DNA from: Candidatus Jorgensenbacteria bacterium
Lineage (GTDB): Bacteria > Patescibacteriota > Minisyncoccia > UBA6257 > GWB1-50-10
Direction of reading: 5' to 3'
DNA length: 50,512 bases
Assembly: GCA_030648515.1 (NCBI GenBank)
Contig: JAUSHK010000005.1
Span: 112,383-162,894, forward strand
In this document: positions 24,159 through 31,603 of the stretch, in pieces
Layout: each line of letters starts with the position of its first letter
Numbering within the stretch: position 1 is the first letter of the stretch
Notes under the pieces: generated by a model
What the model was told of the DNA's origin: nothing
Seen by the model: only the letters and a program-made list of their open reading frames with translations
The model's database searches: none
Made by a program: the position numbers and the translations under genes

Positions 24159-24620
24159 TTAGAAACCGTACCGTATTTCAATCTGGTCGCCGTCGCGCAT
24201 TATATAGTTTTCAAATTCATTGTTTTCTTTTCCGTTTACGAGCATTGTAACTGTCCCCTTTGCGCCGTTACAAAAATCAAATATACAGTTTTTGTTGAAT
24301 TGCTTTTCCCAAACTTCAAAAAATCTTCCGAGTGCGAGGTTTTGCTTTTTTACCGCGCCACCGAACTCCATGTGAATAATGTCGTCAGTGCCGTGGGTAT
24401 GAATCGGTTGTTCTATTGCTCCACCGAGCCCGACTCCCGCCGGGACCACCTGCTCTTTGCCGTTAATAATAATAGTGAGCTTTGCGTGCCAATGAAGGCC
24501 GTTTTGCGCGACGATGTCCACCGCTGAAATTTTCTGCGTGTCCAAAAAATATCCTACGGCAATGCCAATACCCGCTAATATAACGAGCAGAATAATAATA
24601 TTTCTCCCGATATGCTGCAT
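24159..24620 (-). CDS. Membrane-anchored His-rich protein (HWH...HTH), unknown
   Basis: 153 residues. An N-terminal helix (about 7-26) anchors a soluble domain with LHWHAKLTIIINGKEQ, PIHTHGTDDIIHMEFG, a LGRFFEVWEKQF block and GTVTMLVNGKENNEFENYIM-DGDQIEIRY. The H-x-H, H-x-H and H-M-E clusters look like a metal site. I recall the same block in other CPR and archaeal hypothetical proteins but have no family name. It lies 3 nt after the DsbA-like gene and belongs to the same cluster. Confidence 0.65.
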   Translation of the reverse strand: MQHIGRNIIILLVILAGIGIAVGYFLDTQKISAVDIVAQNGLHWHAKLTIIINGKEQVVPAGVGLGGAIEQPIHTHGTDDIIHMEFGGAVKKQNLALGRFFEVWEKQFNKNCIFDFCNGAKGTVTMLVNGKENNEFENYIMRDGDQIEIRYGF

Positions 24621-24623
24621 ATG

Positions 24624-25331
24624 CTATTTCTCCGCGAGCGCGAGGTTAATTACGGATTTTACAAATTCGTACGGCTGCGCGCCGCTAATTAGAAATTTCT
24701 TTCCGTTCTGCGCGATTACAATGCTGTACGGCGTACCGCGACCGCCTGAATTTGCCGCGTCGGTAATGTCGTCCGCAATACGCTTATCATATCGCGTGCT
24801 TCCGAGGCACTCATTAAACTTCGTCGCATCAAGCCCGATATATGTCGCGATTTTTGGCAATTCGGCAGGGTCAAGTCCGTTGTTGGACGGCGTCACTTCA
24901 AAAATGCGATTGAGGTATGCCCAAAATTTTTCGCTCCCGCCAAACTCGTTCGCGCATTCGGTAGCCACTGATTCGTGTTGCGCCTTTGGGTGCAGTTGAG
25001 CCAAAGGAAAGTGACGGTACACCCACGCAACTTTTCCAGCGTATTCATTCATGATTTGTTTCATGGTAACGTCGAAATTTTTACAAAACGGGCACTCAGT
25101 ATCGGAAAATTCAACGATTTTTACCGGCGCGGCTACGTTTCCAAAAATGTGGTCGTCAGCACCGACCGGCTTTATTTTTTCTAAGGCCGCTTGCCCGCTC
25201 GCGTCTTTCTGTACCACAGTTTTTCCTATATTCGCGTCTAGAGATTTCTTTCCAGTGGAATACACCACCGCGCCGGAAATCAGTATCCCGGCGACGAGTA
25301 TTGAAACCGGCAAAACAAATTTATCGTTCAT
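24624..25331 (-). CDS. DsbA-family thioredoxin-fold oxidoreductase
   Basis: 235 residues. An N-terminal anchor (about 7-25) leads to a DsbA-like domain (about 60-235): VKIVEFSDTECPFCKNF holds the CPFC active site, with WVYRHFPLAQLHPKA, and GTPYSIVIAQNGKKF (the cis-Pro loop). It catalyses disulfide formation or isomerisation outside the membrane. It is the first gene of the copper/thiol cluster. A TGG-TATACT box (25346-25341) ends 9 nt before the ATG, with no SD. No VKOR or DsbB is in the window, so its re-oxidant is unknown. Confidence 0.9.
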   Translation of the reverse strand: MNDKFVLPVSILVAGILISGAVVYSTGKKSLDANIGKTVVQKDASGQAALEKIKPVGADDHIFGNVAAPVKIVEFSDTECPFCKNFDVTMKQIMNEYAGKVAWVYRHFPLAQLHPKAQHESVATECANEFGGSEKFWAYLNRIFEVTPSNNGLDPAELPKIATYIGLDATKFNECLGSTRYDKRIADDITDAANSGGRGTPYSIVIAQNGKKFLISGAQPYEFVKSVINLALAEK

Positions 25332-25359
25332 AGTGCGGTTAGTATACCATATTTATGAA

Positions 25360-26334
25360 TCACTTTTTCACGGCGGCAAACGCGAATGCTTCAAAGCCTG
25401 GGTACGCGGATGTCGTGTCCGCGTTTCCTAAAACAACGCCCGTGTATTTCGCTTTCACTGTCTCGCGGATTTTCCTTTTTGCATCAATGACTTCTGCAAT
25501 AATTTGCTTTGGTTTTACAATATCGCCCGGACACGCGAGGAAACGCACTGTCCCTTTTGTTTTAATTTTTGGCTCGCCTGAATACGTGAGCGTCGCGCCC
25601 GCAAATAGCGGCGGCGTTTGGAAGAGCGGTTTCGTGTCTCTAGGGTTTACCATTTTGAGCGATGCAAGCACGTTCCAAATTGCGGCGACACCAGCTTTCA
25701 CGTTTGTTTTATTAACCGTGAACGCGCCTCCAAGTTCCAGTGTAATTGCCGGGATGCCGCGAGAGAGTAGGCTTCCGGAAAGCGTTTTGCGCCACGACGC
25801 TCCTTCTGTTTCTTCTTCTTCATGTACTACAACAAACCCCGTTTCGTTCGCAATCTTCTCTGCGGCGAGGAATGCTTTGCGGCGCCTGAGTCCCGGATAC
25901 GGGTCTATAAGCGTGTATGGAATTGAGGCAATCCAGTCATTATGGAGATCCAGCACGATGTTTGGCTTTGTTTCGGTAATTATAGAAAAAATTTGTTCAG
26001 CAATCCGCTTGCCCAGCGAACCGTTCTTTTTTCCAGGGAACGAACGATTCAGATCCTCATTGCTCTCTGGAATGCTTCGCGCTTTCACACTGATTGCAGT
26101 CGGGTTTGCCCCAGGAATCGCGTATACGGCTCCGCGCTCAAGCCCTTTTCGCGATAGCTGTTTCATGATTTCGCGCGCAGTTGCAACGCCTCCGACTTCT
26201 TCGCCGTGGATGCCAGCAACAAGCCACACCGTCGGCCCGGCTGATTTTCCACGCGCTTCAAGAAGCTTGATGTGATACGCCTTGTTTTTTAATCCGTAGA
26301 TAATAGTAATTTCCCTCGGGAAGGTCTTCTTCAT
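25360..26334 (-). CDS. AstE/aspartoacylase-family zinc deacylase
   Basis: 324 residues. AGIHGEEVGG (near 41-50) gives the zinc ligands His and Glu, a LDLHNDW (near 148-154) supplies the third, and NPTAI, RSIPESNEDLNRSFPG and ELGGAF match the succinylglutamate desuccinylase/aspartoacylase family. Substrate cannot be told; options are N-acyl amino acids or a cell-wall-related peptide. TATAAT (26344-26339) lies only 4 nt upstream of the ATG, so the exact transcript start is uncertain. Divergent from the gene at 26435. Confidence 0.85.
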   Translation of the reverse strand: MKKTFPREITIIYGLKNKAYHIKLLEARGKSAGPTVWLVAGIHGEEVGGVATAREIMKQLSRKGLERGAVYAIPGANPTAISVKARSIPESNEDLNRSFPGKKNGSLGKRIAEQIFSIITETKPNIVLDLHNDWIASIPYTLIDPYPGLRRRKAFLAAEKIANETGFVVVHEEEETEGASWRKTLSGSLLSRGIPAITLELGGAFTVNKTNVKAGVAAIWNVLASLKMVNPRDTKPLFQTPPLFAGATLTYSGEPKIKTKGTVRFLACPGDIVKPKQIIAEVIDAKRKIRETVKAKYTGVVLGNADTTSAYPGFEAFAFAAVKK

Positions 26335-26434
26335 CCCAATTATAATGTCAGATTTTTCCCATAATGGAAAGTTTTTGCACGCGCTGCTTTACTTGTCCAC
26401 ATGTCGCAAAAAACGTATGTTCTACAATAAGGAC

Positions 26435-27280
26435 ATGAAAAAATTCTTTAAGGTCATCGGCACCGTGCTTCTTACCGGTGTCATTGGCGCACTCATCACT
26501 GAGTACGTCCTCAAAGTCGGCACGCTCGGCATGAGTAACTTCAAATATCTCATCATCGCTGGCGTCGTTTTGGGAGTTATTGTTTTCTTCGTTTCAAAAC
26601 GGAAAGTGAGCTATTCCATCGCGGTTTTTATCGGCGCTCTTCTCATTCCATACTTCGCGTTCGGCGTCGGGCAGATTGATTTCTATATGGTTGACGATAA
26701 CCTCGCGCAAGGCATTACCGTAGTTGAGGTGCGGCCAACGATGGATAAAATTGTATTCGGCACGCCGGACAAGGGCGATGTTGCCGTCTGGAGTGGACCG
26801 CAAACATTACAACTGCATCCTGGAGAAAATCGCGTGAAACTCGGACGATTTAATATACCCGCCGATACATATAAAGGCGGAATGGTTAGTATCGGCGATA
26901 TTCAGGTTGATATAAAAGCAGACCTTACGATTATGACGGACCCGATTAGCGGACAGTCCATACCAGCCGACAGATATGAGGAGGCCTTTAGCAATATTAA
27001 AAACAGAATGACGGGAAGCGTCGGCGGGTTCAATATAAAATTAATGAACTCGGCGCTTAATGGCTCTGTTGGCACGTTTACCATAAGCGTCGGCTCAATG
27101 AAACAACCGCTTCCTATTCCGGAATTTAAATATCCCGGCATGGGCGGGCCTGATATTACATTAGATATAACGCTTGATGAGATGGGAAAGCCCGATCCGT
27201 CAAAAATCAAAGCGATTGTTGATATGCCGCCCGGCGTCGGCGGAGCGTTCCCTTCAATGCCGGGGGTGGAGTTCAACTAA
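26435..27280 (+). CDS. Membrane protein with C-terminal soluble domain, unknown
   Basis: 281 residues from the ATG at 26435 (earlier in-frame ATG would read through promoter sequence). Three N-terminal helices (about 5-25, 35-53, 60-78) precede a large beta-rich extracytoplasmic domain ending with PDITLDITLDEMGKPDPSK and PGVGGAFPSMPGV. AAGGAC before the ATG is a weak SD, but TACAAT at 26423-26428 ends 6 nt before the start, so leaderless initiation is likely. Family not recognised. Followed by a terminator. Confidence 0.65.
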   Translation: MKKFFKVIGTVLLTGVIGALITEYVLKVGTLGMSNFKYLIIAGVVLGVIVFFVSKRKVSYSIAVFIGALLIPYFAFGVGQIDFYMVDDNLAQGITVVEVRPTMDKIVFGTPDKGDVAVWSGPQTLQLHPGENRVKLGRFNIPADTYKGGMVSIGDIQVDIKADLTIMTDPISGQSIPADRYEEAFSNIKNRMTGSVGGFNIKLMNSALNGSVGTFTISVGSMKQPLPIPEFKYPGMGGPDITLDITLDEMGKPDPSKIKAIVDMPPGVGGAFPSMPGVEFN

Positions 27281-27317
27281 GTATCTAGTAGTAAGTATTA
27301 GGAAAAAGAGAAAAAAT

Positions 27318-27356
27318 GATGCCCGCCGCGACTTTCGCGATGGGCATTTATTTTGT
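27318..27356. terminator. Rho-independent terminator
   Basis: ATGCCC-GCCGCG-ACTTT-CGCGATGGGCAT stem followed by TTATTTT, between the convergent genes ending at 27280 and 27365. Confidence 0.8.
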
Positions 27357-27364
27357 GTAAATTA

Positions 27365-27607
27365 TTAACCGAGCAAGAACTCTGCTTCGGCGGCGACTAA
27401 ATTTCCAGTAACTTGTGGCTGCTTTCCAGAACAGGCCGTCAAAACTTGCACCGTTACATCAGTTATTTCAGTATCCAAAAAATATATTCCAATTCCTTCG
27501 ATACTCGCCTTGATGACTCTCGCAAGTTGTTCATCTTCCTCTGTTGAAAATTTCTCTTCGTCTTCCATATGCTTTATGACTCTTACCCAGAGTTTCAGTT
27601 TCTTCAT
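27365..27607 (-). CDS. Small soluble protein, unknown
   Basis: 80 residues with GGAGGAAA at 27621-27614 before the ATG. Charged and acidic (EDEEKFSTEEDEQLARVIK), with a central IGIYFLDTEITDVTVQVLTAC and a short hydrophobic end (GNLVAAEAEFLLG). No membrane helix is obvious. SD-led and isolated between a terminator and the next operon's terminator. No family recognised. Confidence 0.6.
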   Translation of the reverse strand: MKKLKLWVRVIKHMEDEEKFSTEEDEQLARVIKASIEGIGIYFLDTEITDVTVQVLTACSGKQPQVTGNLVAAEAEFLLG

Positions 27608-27681
27608 GGCTGTTTCCTCCTTGTTATTTAATTCTGGATTGTTTTGCTGATATAAACGTATGTAAAATACGAGGAAATGTC

Positions 27682-27711
27682 AAAAAACGCTCCGGTTTTG
27701 GGCTGGAGCGC
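27682..27711 (-). terminator. Rho-independent terminator
   Basis: On the minus strand CGCTCC pairs with GGAGCG around AGCCCAAAACC, then TTTTTTG. It closes the three-gene small membrane operon 28409-27727. Confidence 0.85.
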
Positions 27712-27726
27712 ACAGAAGCAAAACTA

Positions 27727-27957
27727 TTACTTCCCTTTTGTGATTGTGAGAAAAACCGCGAGCGCGGCGGCGAGCGATAGCGCGTTCAATCCCGCGAGTT
27801 CTATCAAGTTTGATTGTATTCCGTCTGCTATTAGCAGTATCACGCCGATAATATAAATGATGACGAAAACCGGAGATATCGCCTTCCCCCGCTTTAGCTT
27901 GAATAGCTGATAAAACCAACCGAGAGATATGAGTACGAGGCCAATGCTGGTAAACAT
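27727..27957 (-). CDS. Small three-helix membrane protein, unknown
   Basis: 76 residues with three hydrophobic segments (about 2-18, 28-46, 52-72). LVLISLGWFYQLFKLKRGK and VFVIIYIIGVILLIADG resemble small membrane proteins of the PQ-loop/SemiSWEET type, but I cannot confirm a family. It starts 3 nt after the stop of the next upstream gene and shares its operon. A different frame (27680-27919) is an antisense-like shadow and was ignored. Confidence 0.6.
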   Translation of the reverse strand: MFTSIGLVLISLGWFYQLFKLKRGKAISPVFVIIYIIGVILLIADGIQSNLIELAGLNALSLAAALAVFLTITKGK

Positions 27958-27960
27958 AGT

Positions 27961-28206
27961 TTATGTTTTTTTATACAAGGACCAAACCGCGAGGAGAGCG
28001 GAGATTGTTGCGACAAAAAAGCTGGGATATAGTGCTGAGTTTGGGATGCTCAGCAAGTAAAGTTTCGCGAGGTCGTAGAAAACATATATCGCGAACGTGA
28101 GCGCAAATCCCCAGCCATATTTTTTTCCTTTTCCTAAAGCGAGCATCAGTGAAATAATGACAATGGCGACCTCAAGGAAAATTGAAACAAGTTGGAGTGT
28201 GTCCAT
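27961..28206 (-). CDS. Small three-helix membrane protein, unknown
   Basis: 81 residues, three helices (about 3-23, 32-50, 60-77), with LALGKGKKYGWGFALTFAIYVFYDLAKLYLL in the middle. It resembles a recurrent small CPR/archaeal membrane protein but I cannot name it. TGA-TATAAT (28218-28213, extended -10) ends 6 nt before the ATG and there is no SD, so the transcript is probably leaderless. The next gene follows by 3 nt. Confidence 0.65.
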   Translation of the reverse strand: MDTLQLVSIFLEVAIVIISLMLALGKGKKYGWGFALTFAIYVFYDLAKLYLLSIPNSALYPSFFVATISALLAVWSLYKKT

Positions 28207-28256
28207 ATATAAATTATATCACAATGCCTTTCTGAGAACCGCGGATATTTTTGTTT

Positions 28257-28409
28257 TTAAGTTTTTCGGATGTCTGCAAAAAGCGATAGCGCTCCGAGAG
28301 CCAGAAAAAGCGCCGCCTCCAGCCAGTTTTGTTTTTCAAAAGCCTCAATGAGCGCGATTCCAAAAAAGATGACAAACACCGCGAGATTTGTGAATTTTGG
28401 AGTTTTCAT
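28257..28409 (-). CDS. Small membrane protein, 50 residues
   Basis: Read directly from the sequence: MKTPKFTNLAVFVIFFG at the N-terminus, then LIEAFEKQNWLEAALFL and ALSLFADIRKT. Two hydrophobic segments (about 8-21 and 30-46) with a charged turn suggest a hairpin in the membrane. There is no SD. It probably starts the operon that continues with the genes at 28206 and 27957. The start is the least certain part. Confidence 0.5.
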   Translation of the reverse strand: MKTPKFTNLAVFVIFFGIALIEAFEKQNWLEAALFLALGALSLFADIRKT

Positions 28410-28621
28410 TGTTTAAAATTTGAATTCCGAATTTTGGCGGGCCAGATTGGACGAGTTTCGAACGACTGACTGGGCAAGTTGCTTTAATGATCCGGAGGAT
28501 GTCATGCGACAAATTAATCATCTTCTTAAATTACAGGTTCAGAATAGCAGAAACATAGTATGAGAAAAAGGATGGAGATTGTGCTGAAAATAGCAAATAT
28601 AGAATTTGTGATTCAAAATTA

Positions 28622-29176
28622 TTATTGGACTATGAGCCCATTATCGTCAGCCCAGGAATAAACCGCTTGTTTAACTAGCTTGGAATCAATATTGATATGA
28701 AAATCCCACGCAGATCCATACGCGACATCTATTTCGGAAGCGTTTCCATTTCTGTCAAATTCGGCCCAAAAATAAAGAGCGTTGCCATTAGGGGTAATAA
28801 TTTCTTTGACCGCACCGTCGGAAATCATTGCTTCAAGGGAGTAGTAATTCCCGTTTTCATAAGAAAAAGCAGAGATTGTTTCTGTTCCTATTAAGTAATA
28901 TTTTATCTCGTCCCAGTGTTCATCTACAGCTTCTTCCTTACTCAAACTTTTCCTTTCATAGGATTCTTCATAAAATCCGTTTGAAATTTGATCAGAGTTG
29001 TCTCCTAATAAAAGAGGTGGCTCCGCATTGGAAAGAAAAGAAGTAGGAACAGTATTTGGACTATTTCCAAAATTCCAATGATTTACTTTTGATACGTCTA
29101 GTGAAACAAGTATAATCGTCAAAGAAGCGCCGACTGCAAGGATATTAAGCAAATTCCCTTTTATCCAGTTCGCCAT
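28622..29176 (-). CDS. Membrane-anchored hypothetical protein
   Basis: 184 residues from the ATG at 29176, which overlaps nothing; the longer frame from 29212 runs into the previous gene. A short N-terminal helix (about 7-26) precedes an acidic, mixed alpha/beta domain (SKEEAVDEHWDEIKYYLIG, FWAEFDRNGNASEIDVAYG). Family not recognised. The stop of the upstream gene is 5 nt before this start, so they are likely co-transcribed. 28410-28621 upstream of the tail shows no gene that I can support. Confidence 0.6.
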   Translation of the reverse strand: MANWIKGNLLNILAVGASLTIILVSLDVSKVNHWNFGNSPNTVPTSFLSNAEPPLLLGDNSDQISNGFYEESYERKSLSKEEAVDEHWDEIKYYLIGTETISAFSYENGNYYSLEAMISDGAVKEIITPNGNALYFWAEFDRNGNASEIDVAYGSAWDFHINIDSKLVKQAVYSWADDNGLIVQ

Positions 29177-29181
29177 AACGC

Positions 29182-29598
29182 TTAGTTCGAAAGTCCGTAA
29201 AGTCGAATGCAATTGTTATAAAGGTAATCCCCTACCTCAAAAATATTCTTATCTATGTCGAAATTTCGCCAATCGGAAGGCATATTCATTGGGACAGATT
29301 TCTCCATACAATAGCTTCGTATGGATGCGGGACTCGAGTTAAATCTAAAAATAACAAAAAAGAGGGCTACTGCTATTGTGAGTAAAATAACTTGAGATAG
29401 AATGTAGCGCTTGGAAACATTCTCACCCTCATCCTTCACATATTGCCGTATAATAGAGGCAATTATTCCATAGACGAAAATGTATAAAGACTGGTCTAAA
29501 AAGAAACCGCCACTGGAAATAGAAGTTACAACAAAAAGGACACTACCGCCGAGGACTAACAAAGGGTATGGTCCAGAAGCCTTAAGCATGTCTTTCAT
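29182..29598 (-). CDS. Three-helix membrane protein, unknown
   Basis: 138 residues with helices at about 11-29, 34-50 and 64-84, a cytoplasmic basic linker (RQYVKDEGENVSKRY) and a Cys-bearing tail (RSYCMEKS, YNNCIRL) outside. No family recognised. It heads a two-gene unit with the protein at 29176. Confidence 0.6.
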   Translation of the reverse strand: MKDMLKASGPYPLLVLGGSVLFVVTSISSGGFFLDQSLYIFVYGIIASIIRQYVKDEGENVSKRYILSQVILLTIAVALFFVIFRFNSSPASIRSYCMEKSVPMNMPSDWRNFDIDKNIFEVGDYLYNNCIRLYGLSN

Positions 29599-29659
29599 TC
29601 CTTTATTATATTACAAATCTGCAATGGCGTGTATTTTTACCGAAAGTAGAAAATTTATG

Positions 29660-29744
29660 CGGAGGGGGCGAGATTCGAACTCGCGGTACCTTGCGGTACA
29701 CAGTCTTTCCAGGACTGCCAATTAAACCACTCTTGCACCCCTCC
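29660..29744 (-). tRNA. tRNA-Ser (anticodon GGA)
   Basis: Acceptor GGAGGGG/CCCCTCC, anticodon stem CAGTC/GACTG with loop CTGGAAA and anticodon GGA (29710-29708), long variable arm GTACC-GCAA-GGTAC typical of serine, T arm GCGAG-TTCGAAT-CTCGC. Discriminator G; CCA is not encoded. Confidence 0.95.
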
Positions 29745-29749
29745 AATTA

Positions 29750-29968
29750 CTAAGCGGCTTCTTTGAAATATAAATCAATCAGCTCTTTGAGATACTTGGA
29801 ACGCTCTTCTGGTGAAAGCTTACGATATATCGGGCTTTCTCTTAGCATCCTCTCATCCAAATCCAGAATTAATGCCTCGTTCTTTTCTTTTTCACTCGGG
29901 ATATTTGAAGCTTTCCCCTTATTTTCTTTCTTGATATTTTTTCCACCGAGGATTTGTTCGAATGCCAT
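29750..29968 (-). CDS. Small charged protein, unknown
   Basis: 72 residues from the ATG at 29968. Basic/acidic low-complexity (GGKNIKKENKGKASNIPSEK) with a helical C-terminus (LDERMLRESPIYRKLSPEERSKYLKELIDLYFKEA). Soluble. The frame continues upstream but only as the shadow of the TPM gene's Gly-rich tail. It lies 25 nt after the TPM gene and before tRNA-Ser. Family not recognised. Confidence 0.6.
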   Translation of the reverse strand: MAFEQILGGKNIKKENKGKASNIPSEKEKNEALILDLDERMLRESPIYRKLSPEERSKYLKELIDLYFKEAA

Positions 29969-29993
29969 ACTTATTTTTATTTTCTCGCGACCT

Positions 29994-30893
29994 TTACCAT
30001 CTACTACTCGCCCCTCCGCCGCCGGAGGAGCCGCCACCAAAACCTCCGCTTCCAAATCCCCCGCCACCAAAACCGCCACCCCCGTGTCTGCCGCCGCCAA
30101 TCCACCACGGCGGGACTCCGCCATCTTTCTTACTCTTTTGATACGCCCGAGAGACGAGAAAGTCAAAGATGAGGCCAAGTGGAATTAAAATCACGAGCGA
30201 AATGATACCAACATAGAGAAAACCTTTTATGATGCCAATGATAACACCGGCAACGCCTCCAACAACGCCGCCGGCCCACCATGACTTTGAACGCGCGAGA
30301 ATACTTGATATCCAAAGCAAGACAAAAAATACTATCCATATAAAATCAAAACTTGGACCAGAGCGTATTTGCGCGTCTTCAAATGGAATGGGGATTTCTC
30401 CTTCAACTGCGAACATTATCTTATCAACGGCAGCACTGACACCGTCATAGTATTTGCCATCTCGGAATGCTGGAGCAAGTTCTTTGTTTAAAATCCAGAA
30501 GCTCTCGGCGTCCGTGAGCATGCCCTCAAGCCCGTATCCAACTTCAATGCGCATTTCACGGTCATCACGCGAAATGAGAAGCAAAATTCCGTTGTCCTTG
30601 TTTTTTTTACCGATGCTCCACTCCTTAAAAAACTCCACGGCGAAATTTTCAACCGTATCGCCGCCAAGATTCGGAACTGTTACTACAGCAATTTCATCGC
30701 CTGTTTTTTTCTCAAACGCCGACAGTTTTGCGTTTATCCCCTCGATTTCGCTCGGGGCAAGCATGCCAGCAAAATCATTTACAAACCCAGTTGGTTTTCC
30801 CGGGCTTGTATATGCAAACACTGCGAGTGGGATAATAAACACCGCTACCGCCATTGCAACTATTCGCTTATTCGTGCGAATTAGAGAATACAT
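29994..30893 (-). CDS. TPM-domain membrane protein (YgcG-like)
   Basis: 299 residues. A signal peptide (about 12-28) is followed by a TPM domain (about 35-160): GFVNDFAGMLAPSEI, IAVVTVPNLGGDTVENFAVEFFKEWSIGKK, NGILLLISRDDREMRIEVGYGLEG and AFRDGKYYDGV. Two to three helices come next, then a Gly-rich, Ser-containing tail (many GGGGFGGGG-type repeats) ending GASSRW. TPM proteins act in membrane or photosystem protein repair in other organisms; here the role is unknown. It follows lemA, a common pairing. Confidence 0.9.
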   Translation of the reverse strand: MYSLIRTNKRIVAMAVAVFIIPLAVFAYTSPGKPTGFVNDFAGMLAPSEIEGINAKLSAFEKKTGDEIAVVTVPNLGGDTVENFAVEFFKEWSIGKKNKDNGILLLISRDDREMRIEVGYGLEGMLTDAESFWILNKELAPAFRDGKYYDGVSAAVDKIMFAVEGEIPIPFEDAQIRSGPSFDFIWIVFFVLLWISSILARSKSWWAGGVVGGVAGVIIGIIKGFLYVGIISLVILIPLGLIFDFLVSRAYQKSKKDGGVPPWWIGGGRHGGGGFGGGGFGSGGFGGGSSGGGGASSRW

Positions 30894-30955
30894 AATTTTA
30901 TACGCAGGAACTGATAACCTCTTTATCGACCGCCAGCGTTTTGTGTGGTGCTTTT

Positions 30956-31510
30956 TTAGAACTCAACTTTCGGTGCGTTTTCTGCTCCGCTTACTGATTC
31001 AAAATACTGCCGTTCGTTAAAACCAAATACTTTTGCGATGAGGTTTGATGGAAATCCTTTAATCGCGACATTCAGTAGTTGAACCGCATCATTAAACCGC
31101 TTCCGCTCTACGCTTACGCGATTCTCCGTTCCGGCGAGCTCCGCCATAAGCCCCTGCACCACATCCATCGATTTGAGTGTTGGGTAGTTTTCCATTACGA
31201 CCAGCAAACGGCTAAGCGCGGTTTCAATCTGCCCTGCCGCCGCGGCTTTTTCATCAACTGTTGCCGCTCCAGCATAGCGCGTGCGCGCGTCTGCAATCGC
31301 GTTAAACACCGACTGCTCTTGCTTCATCGCGCCCTTCACTGAATTGACCAGGTTTGGAATCAAATCAAGCCGTCGCTGATACTGCGTTTCAACCTGTGCC
31401 CACTGACTGTCGACCGCTTCGTTTTTGCTTACAAAACCGTTGTACGATGCTAACCCCCACAGCACCACTACAACAACGACCGCCAAAATAATCCACTTTG
31501 TTTTATTCAT
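30956..31510 (-). CDS. lemA: LemA family protein
   Basis: 184 residues. A membrane helix (about 5-22) leads to YNGFVSKNEAVDSQWAQVE, QYQRRLDLIPNLVNSVKG, and a long helical bundle ending in IAKVFGFNERQYFESVSGAE. This is the LemA pattern in full. Function is not settled; it often accompanies TPM genes, as here. A TATATA box (31522-31517) ends 6 nt before the ATG with no SD, so the operon lemA-TPM may be leaderless. Confidence 0.95.
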   Translation of the reverse strand: MNKTKWIILAVVVVVVLWGLASYNGFVSKNEAVDSQWAQVETQYQRRLDLIPNLVNSVKGAMKQEQSVFNAIADARTRYAGAATVDEKAAAAGQIETALSRLLVVMENYPTLKSMDVVQGLMAELAGTENRVSVERKRFNDAVQLLNVAIKGFPSNLIAKVFGFNERQYFESVSGAENAPKVEF

Positions 31511-31564
31511 AGTTTTTATATAAAAATGACCTTTTCTCTATCATATCAGTATTTCATACAAACA

Positions 31565-31594
31565 AAAAGAGCCGAAAATATTTCGGCTCTTTTT
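31565..31594 (-). terminator. Terminator of the groES-groEL-tmk-thyA-dcd run
   Basis: AAAGAGCCGAAA pairs with TTTCGGCTCTTT, followed by T residues on both strands. It lies 10 nt after the dcd stop. Confidence 0.85.
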
Positions 31595-31603
31595 ACAGAC
31601 ACA

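Noticed and set aside
28504-28563. 19-codon ORF with a good SD (GGAGGA) on the plus strand
   Set aside because: Too short to support without conservation; no terminator or promoter nearby, and the 28410-28621 gap shows no other signal.
28622-29598. Toxin-antitoxin or immunity pair
   Set aside because: Two small overlapping-type genes invite the idea, but both are membrane proteins with no toxin, nuclease or DNA-binding motif.
29968-30178. N-terminal extension of the small ORF at 29750
   Set aside because: It is the out-of-frame shadow of the Gly-rich tail of the TPM gene.
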